From: Plasmodiophora brassicae
Taxonomy: Eukaryota > Endomyxa > Phytomyxea > Plasmodiophorida > Plasmodiophoridae
Assembly (NCBI GenBank): GCA_039704465.1
Contig: JASFAU010000014.1
Location: forward strand, 558,001-622,000
Length of the DNA stretch: 64,000 bases
Reading direction: 5' to 3'
In this document: positions 21,431 through 31,283 of the stretch, piece after piece
Layout of the letters: every line of letters starts with the position of its first letter
How positions within the stretch are numbered: position 1 is the first letter of the stretch
The notes under the pieces: model-generated
Seen by the model: only the letters and a program-made list of their open reading frames with translations
Told to the model about the DNA's origin: nothing
Database searches by the model: none
Made by a program: the position numbers and the translations under genes

Positions 21431-23153
21431 ATGTCGACGTTAACGTTGGATAGCGATGACGGCGACGGCGACTTGTCGAGGAAGATGGAGGACTGCGCCA
21501 TGAAGGACGATTCTGTGTCGGAGAAGTCGCTGCCGAGGTACCCGAGCGCCAGCAGTGCTGCCGTTGGCAGGCGACATGCGAAACGGGGCGTTCATCATGG
21601 TCGCCAGTCGCAGCTGAACGACGGTGATGACAAGAAGAGCAGGAAGAGGGCGGTGAAGGAGGGCGAGCGGGTTCAGCCGGGTCTGGCTGTAGGGAATCAG
21701 GGGGTGGCGCCAGAGAACGCTGATATATGGGCGTTCAAGCTCGAGAAAGGCGATGACACCGGCAGCGACGTTGCATCCGAATGCGAGTCGGTTCTGTCGG
21801 AAATCGATTCCGGCCGCAACAGCCACCAGCGTAAATTGCCCCTGCTCGACATTAGCGAGGAGGCACCCGCCCCAGACGACAAGTCGCCTCGTAAAGTAAG
21901 GTTCAACCGGAAAGTGTACGTCGTGGTCGCCAGCATCATCGGGAAGCGTACGTTGATGGTGCTTGTTTAGGTCGGTGTCGAACACGGCCCCATTCACGAA
22001 ACCAGACCTGGTCTATGGCATCGTCAGGTGCGCCGGCGAGCAAGACGTTGTTTGCTGACCGCGATCTGACCAATGAGGTGGGCAGTGAGCTGCTGCAGTC
22101 GGAACGGTCCTATCTCGACGCGCTACTGCAACTCGGGCAGCTCGTCTTAACACCGCTGGAGAAGGCGCTGCGAGACGCCAACCCGACCACCGCCGCCGTT
22201 ATCCAGCGCCTCCTGAACCTGCATCGGATCATCTATTCGTCCCAGAAACGGTCGCCCACGTTCGTTCCGACCGTTCGTCGTACGATCTCAAACGGCGTAC
22301 AGGTTCTTCTGTGCGGTTCGCGACCGATCCTCCCTGTCGTACCGTCAAGGCACGCCGATGGCGCTCGCTGACGTATTCCTGATGGAAGGCCCGCTGTTCA
22401 GTGTCTACCGGGAGCTTGCTGCCCTGTTCGACGGTAACCTCGCCGGTACGAGTCCCGTCCCGATGCGAATGCTCAACCGTTATTGCAGACGTGTGCTGTG
22501 CGATTTTCTATCCTGGGATCGATGGGGACGACTTCGCGCGCCCGGTATGCACCTTCCCGATCAGTCGGACGCGGGCCCAGGCATTGTTAAGGAGCCCGCT
22601 GGAGCGTGTGTGCTCGTATCAGGCGTTCGCTGGGAACCTTCGTTCGCTGGTCGACGAGGGTATCGATCGCGACGCGTTGGATTTGTGGACGGCCGAGGCG
22701 GCCGATGCCATGCACGACGCCCAGCACGCGTTGTGCAGCGAGTTCAACCGGGAGAAGATTGAGGAATTCGAGCAGCGCATCGGGCAAAAGATCCTTCGTC
22801 GCGGGCGCGTCCTGATCCGGGCCGATCAGGTCACGGCGCGCGTCGGCGAGTTCTGCAGCGACCGTTTCGCGTTGCTGTTCTACGATCGCCTCCTGCTGTG
22901 CGACAACGCATCCGGCAACGGCAACCTGACCGTCGTCGATTCGCTGGACCTGAAATCCGTCAAACTCGTCGACGACGAGCGCTACCGGCCCGCCGCGGCC
23001 TTCGACAACACCGACACGTGGATCCATCTCGTCGTCAGCGACACCTCGTCGACGCTGTCGCTCAAGACCGGCAAGGTCCTCAACAAACTCTGCTGGATGC
23101 ACGACCTGCGCCAATGGATCGCCAAGGCCACCGCCAGCTGCCCGCATCAGTGA
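21431..23153 (+). CDS. Rho guanine nucleotide exchange factor (DH-PH)
   Basis: Exons are 21431-21913, 22006-22250, 22303-22433 and 22489-23153 (1524 nt, 507 aa). The N-terminal 160 aa are disordered and acidic (MSTLTLDSDDGDGDL; DVASECESVLSEI). The DH domain starts NEVGSELLQSERSYLDALLQ, the usual DH helix alpha-1 with E-x2-Y-x2-L. It continues through SYRQGTPMALADVFLMEGP and LLRSPLERVCSYQ, which is the P-x-x-R-x-x-x-Y helix. The PH domain follows (RGRVLIRADQVT; RFALLFYDRLLLCDN; IHLVVSDTSSTLSL; LCWMHDLRQWIAKAT). It should activate a Rho/Rac-type GTPase. The exon 1-2 link uses a 92-nt intron and is the least sure; exon 2 also has an internal ATG at 22015. Confidence 0.82.
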
Positions 23154-23425
23154 CATGTGTGGTACGATCTCCAACGTAAAATGAAAAAAACATCCTGGAC
23201 AGGCGACAGCTTCGGCCCGCACCAACGCAAGGTGCAGTCCCGCAGTCGCAGAGAGGCGCGACCTCGGTGTTACCCGACCCGACGCAGCGTAGTATTCATG
23301 AGTAGCGTCGACTTCGCATTTCTCACCCGGGACCCGGGGCAATGCAGTCAAGCGCCAAAATTGGGTGCGCTCAACGTCCGGGACACCCCACTCGAGTTGG
23401 GGCGGTCGCAGATCGTCGATAGATC

Positions 23426-25036
23426 ATGGGGCGGCGCGTCGCGACTGGCGTCGTCATGCTGAACATGGGTTTGCGCGCAGAGCGCCATGCCGGCAGGGGT
23501 CATATCCGGACTGACTCGTCGGGGCAGGTGGGCCGGCCCGTTTGCAGGATGTCAACGCGTTCCTGCGGCGGCTGTTCAGCGACAATGAACTGATCGACCT
23601 CGGGCGCTGGCAGTCGCTGCTGGGCCCCGTGATCGCGAATGTCAGGACGCCGGCGATCAAGAAACATTACGATGAGATTGGAGGCGGGAGTCCGATCGGG
23701 CACTGGACGCGCCTGCAAGGCGAGCAAATGGCCGCCAAGCTCGACGCCCTGTCGCCGGCCACGGCACCGCATAAGGCGTACACCGCGTTTCGATACGCGG
23801 AACCGCTGACGGAGCACGCTCTCATGTCCATGGCCGACGATGGTGTCGAGCATGCGATCGCGTTCTCTCAGTACCCTCAGTACTCGTGCACGACCTCCGG
23901 CTCCAGTCTTAACAACCTGTGGCGTGAAACGGAACGCTTGGGACTACGGGACCGGTTCAAGTGGTCAGTCATCGATAGATGGCATGTCCACGAAGGGTAC
24001 ATCGGCAGGTACGCTGTCAACGATCGTGAGGTCGGCGGCGTTCGCTGACTCCTGCCAGTGTTGCTGCCTGCGTTCAGGAAGGTTTGAAACAAGTGCCCGA
24101 GTCGGTTCGCGACGATGCCGTCATCGTGTTTACATCGCATTCGCTGCCGCTGAAGGTTGTCGAGCGGGGCGACCCCTATCCGCAGCAGATGGCCGCTACT
24201 GTACAGAGCGTCATGCAGGCCATCGGGTACTCGCATCCGTACGTTCATGCATGGCAATCGAAAGTCGGCCGGCTACCGTGGATCGGTATGTCTGTCAGCT
24301 CCGTACTTCTGCTCTTGAGCCTGGACCGTGTCGACGAGACGTTGAATGTTGGCTTGCTGTTGCTCGTACAGCGTGCGAATAAGGCAATCGCCGTACGACG
24401 GTCCACTCACGAACGTCTGGGGGTGACCATCGGATTCATGCGAATGCGAGCAAACAGCAATCCAAAGCGCATCGTCTCGTCGACGTGACCTAGGCTCAGG
24501 AGCAGCAGGTTATGCTTTTGGACCGTTCTCAGACCTGTCCCCATAGGCCCAGGCACTGACCACACGATCACGGGTCTAGCCAAATCGGGCCGAAAACACC
24601 TCGTTGTCGTTGTAGGTCTTCACGAATTGTCAAACGCGTGACGAACGGTCTGACATTGGTTGCCAAGCCGCTTGGGTTCACTTCGGATCACGTGGAGACG
24701 CTGTATGAGCTGGACATCCAGTATGCGGGTGGGTCTAACGATGTCGGTCGTTTAGCGGAATCCCTGACGGGGCATTTGTGCTTAGAAACAGCCAGGAAAG
24801 CCGGAATAGCGACATACGTCAGGGCGCCGTCTCTCAACGACTCTCCGCTGTTTACGCAAGCCCTGGCCGACATCGTTCACGACCATATGCGCCACGGCAG
24901 GACGCCCTCGCGCCAGTACCTGCTGAAATGCGCCCACTGCACGAACCCGCGCTGCCGAACGGTCGTCAACCCGTACCACGCACAGGACCAGCGAGCGCCT
25001 ATCGAAGGGTCCCGTCAAATGGCCCAGTCTGCCTAA
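23426..25036 (+). CDS. FECH: Ferrochelatase with putative [2Fe-2S] C-terminus
   Basis: Ferrochelatase inserts iron into protoporphyrin IX, the last step of haem synthesis. Exons are 23426-23468, 23528-24008, 24059-24285, 24553-24611 and 24668-25036 (1179 nt, 392 aa). Motifs are GVVMLNMGGPARLQDVNAFL, FSQYPQYSCTTSGSSLN, FTSHSLPLKVVERGDPYP (catalytic His), WQSKVGRLPWIG and PLGFTSDHVETLYELD. The C-terminus has KCAHCTNPRC, a C-x2-C-x4-C pattern. With the Cys of QYSCTT it matches the four ligands of the cluster in human ferrochelatase. A stop lies just upstream of the ATG, so no mitochondrial presequence is seen. One intron (24286-24552, 267 nt) is far longer than the rest. Confidence 0.93.
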
Positions 25037-25238
25037 ACCTCGTTCGTCTCCCCCTTTTGCACGTGGAATGCAGAATGCTCCGGAAGTTCGCAGTTGACGG
25101 GGCGACTGGGCACCCCCGGAAAAAGGTCCTGGCGCGCGCGCGGGCTTTGGCCGTCCGCGCTGCGGCGCTCTGGCAATTGATCAACTCCGTTTGGTTTTAT
25201 TCCCGCCGCCGCCGCCGCCGGTTCTGATTTCTGGTGCG

Positions 25239-25700
25239 ATGAAGACTCGCAGTCGGGCGAAGCGTGCAGTTCCGGCGGCGGAGCCAGGCGACGCTGTCGT
25301 CGAAGGGCACCGGGAGGTGCCGGCCGCCAAGGCAACACCGCAGCTGGTTGCCCGACGACGGACAAGATCCATGCCGGCGTCGCCGCAGGCGGTTGCGCCG
25401 GTCGGCGAGATGCCGGAACGCAGCGAGGATGAAGGCGATGAGCCACGAGCGCCGGCAGAGGATTCGAAACCGGACGTGCTGAGCAGTACTGACATGCGTG
25501 GGAAGTCGTCCATCGCGACGATAATCATCTTCACGATCTTGGCGACCGTTGTCGTTATCGTTGGCATTGTGGCGGCGCAGACGTTTCCGTCCAAGGTGGG
25601 CGAGTTCACGACCGGCCTGAACGACCTGGCGCAGCTGGCCGCTGCCGTCCCGTCTCGACTCCAGATAGTCGCGCAGCAGGTCTGGAGCAAATATGTCTAA
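25239..25700 (+). CDS. Small single-pass membrane protein
   Basis: A single-exon 153-aa frame from the ATG at 25239 (MKTRSRAKRAVPAAE). A basic and Pro/Ala-rich N-terminal half is followed by an acidic stretch (RSEDEGDEP). A strong transmembrane helix lies at about residues 95-115 (IATIIIFTILATVVVIVGIV) and a 40-aa tail follows. There is no signal peptide, so a type II or tail-proximal membrane protein is likely. A GCC-repeat run sits just before the start (25203-25220). The family is not recognised. Confidence 0.55.
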   Translation: MKTRSRAKRAVPAAEPGDAVVEGHREVPAAKATPQLVARRRTRSMPASPQAVAPVGEMPERSEDEGDEPRAPAEDSKPDVLSSTDMRGKSSIATIIIFTILATVVVIVGIVAAQTFPSKVGEFTTGLNDLAQLAAAVPSRLQIVAQQVWSKYV

Positions 25701-25772
25701 CATACATTCTGCATTCTAGTTGTTTCCTACGTTGACGATCGACCGTTCACGATGTTGTGTAAACCGAATATG

Positions 25773-26285
25773 TTATAAGGTGTCGAGGAGCCCGCGCAGA
25801 TGAATGCATCGGTCGATAACAGCACGCTGGGCCCAGGCGAGATCGCGCATGAGGCGCTGCTCTTGATCAACATCGATATTGTCCACGACGACCGGTTCTT
25901 TGGACGACACACGGCGCGGCGGCGGCGATGGCGATTTGACCGCGAACGATGGCAGGCACAGCGCGTGGACCCGGCTATACGAAATCCGGCTCGGATCACC
26001 CAGCCCGGAGGCAATCTCGCGCAATTCCCGTCGTACGTCACCGATCATCAGCCGTCGCACCCGACGCCCTCGGTACACCGACTGCACAGTGATGACCGAT
26101 TTCAGAAACCGCCCGTCGTCAGCGGCGACCACCTTCATCGGCACCGCTGCACGACACAGTCGTGAAAATATTTTGATAACCGGTCGAAACTTGCGGCACG
26201 CGACGGCACCGTTTTCGCATCCTACGAGTAACTCTGTTGGTCGCGGACCCGACAGTGCAGTCTCGCGAGCACTACCTATGTACAT
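25773..26285 (-). CDS. IQ-motif protein
   Basis: A 170-aa frame from the ATG at 26285; a second in-frame ATG at 26138 could be the true start. The segment ITVQSVYRGRRVRRL fits the calmodulin-binding IQ motif (IQxxxRGxxxR) in one degenerate copy. It is followed by a Pro-rich stretch (PSPPPRRVS) and a charged helix at the end (DVDQEQRLMRDLAWAQR). Probably a calmodulin or myosin-light-chain binding protein. It lies head-to-tail with the protein-kinase gene upstream on the same strand. Confidence 0.55.
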   Translation of the reverse strand: MYIGSARETALSGPRPTELLVGCENGAVACRKFRPVIKIFSRLCRAAVPMKVVAADDGRFLKSVITVQSVYRGRRVRRLMIGDVRRELREIASGLGDPSRISYSRVHALCLPSFAVKSPSPPPRRVSSKEPVVVDNIDVDQEQRLMRDLAWAQRAVIDRCIHLRGLLDTL

Positions 26286-26346
26286 AACGCCTATAAGTTG
26301 TGTATAGTTGCGCTACCGGGTCTGCAGGCAGCGGGCGTCCCGAACG

Positions 26347-27395
26347 TCATGTTGAAGTGGTGGACGTGGTGGTGGACGTGGTCGATGAGTGATGACGGGT
26401 GCGGCGTCGGATTCGCTTGCGGGTGGACGAGGCGCGCGTGACGACGCCTGTATACCAGGGATGCTTGCGGATCTGGGGCATAGTGGTACGCTGCGCAGGG
26501 GACTGGCGGAGGATGCCCGTGATGAGGTCACGGACGGCGTCGTCGTCGAAGCCAGGTTGCGATGGGAAGCGCAGGTCGCCTTTGACGATGGCTTGGTTCA
26601 TGCGCTCCCTGTTTGGCCGCGCGAACGGACGGCTCCCGTATACCATGTTATACAGGATGGCGCCGAGCGCCCAGACGTCAGTCGCACGGCTGTACCGGTA
26701 GGGCGGCACGAGCGTCTCGGGAGCCATGAACCCCGGCGTCCCTGCTCGGCCTTTCCCCGAGAAGTCTTCGTCGCGAGGATCAAATCGCACACTGAGCCCA
26801 AAGTCAGCCACCTTAACGTGCCCCTTGTCGTCGATCAGGACTGCATCGCTACGTCAGTTCGCCTACATAGACGAATGCATCGGCGCCGTTGCTTACTGTT
26901 TCCCGGTTTCAGGTCCCGATGCACGACACCCGATCGATGGCAGTACGATAGTGCGTCCACTAGCTGTCTCATGATGCTTCTAGAGGTGGCGTCATCGAGT
27001 TTGCCTGTTTCGCTGCGGCGGATGCGACGGGATAGGTCGCCGCCTTCAACGTATTCCATGATGAGGTGGAAAGCGTCGTCGGTTTCCAGCACCTCAAACA
27101 GCTGGACGACGTTGGGATGGTCGAGATACGTCATCACGGCGATCTCGTTCTGCACTTGCCGCAGGTGGTGTTCTTCGTTGCTGCCGGGTCGCTGTTTCTG
27201 GATCACCTTGATGGCAACCGTGTCGTGGGTCTCCTTCCGCACGCCTTTGTACACGACACCGAATCCGCCGGATCCTAACTGCGCCCCCAGAACGTAACTG
27301 CCGCCGATCGACGGCACCTGCCTGTGTGGGACGTCCCGGCCGCTTGCCCAGTGCCAGGCGAGGTACGTCAGCAGGAACAGCACGGCCGCCCTCAT
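26347..27395 (-). CDS. Protein kinase (CAMK-like) with N-terminal signal peptide
   Basis: Exons 27395-26897 and 26840-26347 (56-nt intron) give 330 aa. The first 20 residues (MRAAVLFLLTYLAWHWASG) look like a signal peptide. A complete Ser/Thr kinase domain follows: G-loop LGSGGFGVVYKG, Lys in VAIKVI, HRDLKPGN (split by the intron), ADFGLS, activation-loop AGTPGFMAPE, DVWALGAILYNMVYG, and HPWYTG at the end. All catalytic residues are kept. The nearest type by eye is CAMK/SNF1. The C-terminal tail is short, basic and Thr/Ser-rich, with no membrane helix. It would enter the secretory pathway, which is unusual for this kinase class. Confidence 0.85.
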
Positions 27396-27453
27396 GGCGG
27401 CGCGACGAGAGCGAACGCGGAACTCGTTTGTCCCCGGGCGTTTGCCGTGTGAG

Positions 27454-27530
27454 GCACCTGCCTACTTCCGGGTACCGCGTCTCTGTCACCGAAGCACCTG
27501 GCTACTTCCGGGTGCCGCGTCTCTGTCACC
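27454..27530. repeat. 40-bp tandem duplication
   Basis: Two 37-bp units (27454-27490 and 27494-27530) differ at two positions and are separated by 3 bp. They share CTACTTCCGGGT and CCGCGTCTCTGTCACC. They lie 60-135 bp upstream of the kinase start, so they could be promoter elements. Confidence 0.75.
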
Positions 27531-27636
27531 CAGCGACACGTTACTCGACCCGCACTGGGCACCCCGTCATCGTTACTGGACCCGAGTCTGCGCGCAAGGC
27601 GAACGAACCGTCCCTGTGCTGTACTACTACTGTATG

Positions 27637-29798
27637 CTATTTCGGATGGATAATTGGAGGAAGCGTGCTTGTGCCGGTCCTGGTATGCTGTCGCCGGGCG
27701 TTGCTCAGGGTTGCAATGGACTTCCTCAGCAGCGGGTTCGCCTCGTTCGCCGTATCCGAGACGGCGCGGGCGTATTCGAAGACGCCGTCGTCGTCGGCAT
27801 CCTCCGACGTCTTCAGGGTGTCCCGTGCGGCCTCCCGTTTCAGCCGGATGTCCCCGAGGGACACCTTCCACCAGTTGAACTGGGACAGGATCGCGTCCAG
27901 CACCGTGTTGGAGACGGTGATCGACTCGCATATGCCGCTGCAGTCGTTGCACAGGATGCGGCCGCTGTCGACGTCCTTGATCGACTCGATGCACGTCTCG
28001 CAGATCGTGTGCCCGCACGGGTACAGCACCTGCGGCTTCCTGAACACGTTGAAACACGTCCTGCAGGTCAGGTGCAGCGCCAGGTACTCGTCGATCTTGT
28101 TGCACAGCAGGACCGATCGTTCCATCTGCATCAGGTGCGCCTGGAACAGCAACGATCTCGACATCGAACTGCGCCGGCAGCGCTTGAGCGTGCCGGCTAG
28201 GCGTGCGACTTCCGATTTCAAGCTCGCAATGTGCTCCGATGCCGCCTCCTGGCTGACCTTCATGTCGTTCAGCGTCTTCTTCAGCACCGCTGTCGCGTGG
28301 TGCTCCGATTCGGTCAACCTGGTCACCGACGCCTCGTCGTCGGCGATCTTCTTCTGCAACTGTTCGATCAGGGTCGTCATCCTCCTCGTCTCCGCCTGCA
28401 GATGCTGGCGGCTCTCGTGAAGCTCCTCCGCTGTGGCTGCGAGGCGCTCATGCAGGACGCCATTCTCCGATGTCAGCTGGCGCCCCGATTCGGACAGCAG
28501 GCGGTTCTGCTCCATCAGCTCCGCCAACTTCTCCTGCTTCTTCTCAAGTTCCAGCAGCAGCTTCTCGGCCTCTGAGTTTGGCTGCTCGTCGTCGTCATCG
28601 TCGTCGTCGGACCCGCCGTCATCAGCGACGCCTTCTTCGGCGATAGGTTCGGCGTTATCGGATGCAGACGGCGGTGGCTTCGCAGACGCCTCGGGGTCGA
28701 CCGCGTCGTCTGCTTCAGGTTGTGGCACCGCGCTTGACGTGGATTTCCTCGTTCTGCCAGCGTCCGACGCGACGAGTGCATCTGGAACTGTCGCGGTCGT
28801 TGACGCGACCGATGCCGCCCGTCTTGCAGGCCTGACGGGCGCTTTCGTCGGCGACGTCGTCTTCCTGCCGGACGTCGACCGACGCTTCTGGTCCCGCATC
28901 GACGACGGCGCTGCTGTGGCTGACGGGTCGGTCCCGTTCTGTGCGATTAACGACCGCAGGAACTTGACCTTTGCGTTCAGTTTGTCCTTCTCGTCGTCGT
29001 GTCGCGCCTCGATCTGGACGATCTGGTCTCGTAGCGCTTCGTTGTCGTGCTGTAGGGCGTCGACCGTTAGCACCTGTCGCTCCAGGTCGGCGATCGTACG
29101 GTGCGCTTCGGCCAGTTGGTCCCTCAGGCGGTCGAGCTTGCGCTGGGCCGCCAGCATGGCCGTCGTGACGCGCGCCTTGTACGCGTCGGTGACGGATCGA
29201 TGCCGATGGTCGACCATGCTGAACTGATTCCTAAGCACCTGCTGGAACCGGGCCGTCAAGGCATGCGTGTTCGAGTGAAGCATGGCGGCCATGACATCTT
29301 GAATGCTAAACCGTCCGTCGGATCAGCGTTGCACGTATCAGGGCGCAAGTGCAAACGCAACCTGTTCTCGATGGTTTGAAGGTCTGTCGAACGCAGGTCG
29401 AATCGGGGCGATAGGAGTTTCTCTTGCGGGATACCGATGGTGACCGGGGGCAGAACGTCAGGGACCTGTGAATGCGCTGGGGACGCTGTGGCGATCAGCG
29501 GGGCCGGTTCCTGAACGGGTGCTGGTCGATACGAGTTCGGCCTCCAGGCTGGCGCTTGTCTCGGTCCTGCAACGTCCATTCCCGGTAGCCGGGGCGCTGC
29601 GTTGCTCGTTGCTGGTAACGGGACCTCTCGCCACCCGGGGTACATGGCGCGATCGCCCTGGTCATCGCGAACCGACAGGACGGCCTGCGGCTGGCTGTCC
29701 GGCGGTACCTTGGTCAAGTCCAGGGCGAACCGGTCGAAGAGCCGGATGCGGTCGCGAAGCAGGAACGGACCCGGATCGGGACGACGTGGCGTCGTCAT
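27637..29798 (-). CDS. RING-finger coiled-coil protein (putative E3 ubiquitin ligase)
   Basis: Exons 29798-29362 and 29305-27637 (56-nt intron) give 701 aa. The N-terminal 140 aa are Pro-rich. A coiled coil follows (ARVTTAMLAAQRKLDRLRDQ...), then a disordered Ser/Asp-rich region and a second long coiled coil (EAEKLLLELEKKQEKLAEL...). The RING finger sits near residues 570-620: LTCRTCF, then YPCGHTICETC, then ILCNDC, giving C-x2-C ... C-x-H-x2-C-x2-C ... C-x2-C. About 100 residues follow. It has the layout of a dimeric E3 ligase, with no signal peptide, so it is presumably intracellular. Confidence 0.83.
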
Positions 29799-30101
29799 TG
29801 ATAACCGACTGGAAAGATCTCGGCCGGGTTGCGGATCTGGCAGGTGCAATCTGACGACCCGTGATATCTCTGCACCAGAACGGCTTGCGGCCGTGGGCCT
29901 ATTACCGCGATGCGCTAACTGCTACTGCCGGAAACACGTTCAGCTGTCTAGAAAGAGATTAGTCGGTCGGCTGCCTTCCCGACGATGTTTCCATCGACAC
30001 ATGGCATTACCCGGCAGTACACACAGCACGTAGCCCATCAAACCTGAACACGTTTCGCGATTTCGACTGTTCATAAAGGTTGCTTTCGTTTGCCGAATAG
30101 G
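29799..30101. other. No gene recognised
   Basis: About 300 bp between the RING gene start and the end of the polyQ coiled-coil gene on the same strand. It presumably holds the RING gene promoter; no repeat or RNA gene is seen. Confidence 0.3.
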
Positions 30102-30412
30102 TTATGCATCTGCCGAGCTGCTGCCAGCGCCGACGGACACAACACCATCAGTGACATCGATGAGGCCCAGGGACACCAGCTCATCCAGCGCTCGTGGGAA
30201 ACAGGCCGCAGACGCCTCGTCCTGAAACGCCTGTCGAATGGCGTCCACTGGGCGGCGGAGACCATCACGGCCATCGAGCAGGTGTTGTAGCACGGTGACA
30301 CAGTGCTTCGCGATTGTGCTGCTGGAGGCGAACGCGCGGGCGAAGACGCACAGTTGGTCAGCGAGCGCACTGATATCGGTGCACGCTTCCGGCGGCGTTG
30401 TCTGGACTGGGC

Positions 30413-30450
<38 letters not shown>

Positions 30451-31096
30451 GATGCTTCAGATCGAATATGGCCCAGCTCCTCGTCGATGGCCGCGATCTC
30501 CTGCCTCAACGCGGACAGCCGCCCTCGTCGTTCCTCCTTCCTACGTTCCCGCTGACGGTCCAGCTCTGCTTCAGACACGAACCGCGCGGTATCCTCAGCC
30601 ATCTCCTCGCGCCGGCTGGCCTGGTCGCGACGCACGCGAGCCAGCGTGCATTGTAGCGATTCGATCTCATCCCGCAGTTCACCGATCTCTCTCGAGTACC
30701 TAAACACGCGCGCCTATGGTAAGGAAGGCCCGGGCCGCGACGATCTCCTCCGAGTTACCTGGGCTGAAGTTCACGCTTCCGTGCCGCCATCTGCTCCTCG
30801 ATCTGATACGATGCGTAATTAAGCCGCTCCTCGCGATCCTGGGACTCGACAACAGCATCCTCCAGCAGCGCCTGGGCACGTCGAACCAGCTGCTGGCGAC
30901 GATGGCCGGCCCGGGCCCGTTCGGAGCGCAGCACGCGGCTGACAGTGCTGAACGGCGTCAGGCGCTTCTCGCCGCGCACGCTGATGACGGCCTGCATCGA
31001 GCTGATCGTCGATGACAGCCGGGCGACCGTCCTGCGGCCGTCCCGGTCGATGGACCGGGCCGTCTCGACCGCCCGCTCCAGGGACGTCAACGGCAT
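30102..31096 (-). CDS. Coiled-coil protein with polyglutamine tract
   Basis: Start ATG at 31096 (MPLTSLERAVETARSIDRDG). A first helical exon ends AARKRELQPR and is joined by a roughly 59-nt intron to YSREIGELRDEIESLQC. The coiled coil continues (RRDQASRREEMAEDTARF; ERRKEERRGRLSALRQEI). A run of 12 Gln separates it from a small C-terminal globular part (ADQLCVFARAFASS; RALDELVSLGLIDVTDG) that could be a winged helix. The family is not recognised. Confidence 0.6.
30417..30452. repeat. CTG/CAG trinucleotide tract
   Basis: About 12 CTG units on the plus strand (CAG on the coding strand) encode the Gln run of the coiled-coil gene. One TTG near the end interrupts it. Confidence 0.9.
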
Positions 31097-31283
31097 GAGG
31101 ACCTCCGTCCGCGAATGCGACCAGCGTCGTCGACCCGCCGTCGGACCCGGCCCCGGGCCCCGCGCCCTGCGGCAAAAATCGACCCACGATGCGCAGCAAA
31201 AACGCGCCAGACACGCCGCGCGCTTTCGGGCGAATTTGGCACGACTCGTAGTGTACTACCCCTGCAGCGGGGCTCTGCCCACG

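Noticed and set aside
22015..23153. RhoGEF as a separate gene starting at 22015
   Set aside because: Possible, but the upstream 161 codons join in frame through a GT-AG intron with no other exit. One gene is simpler.
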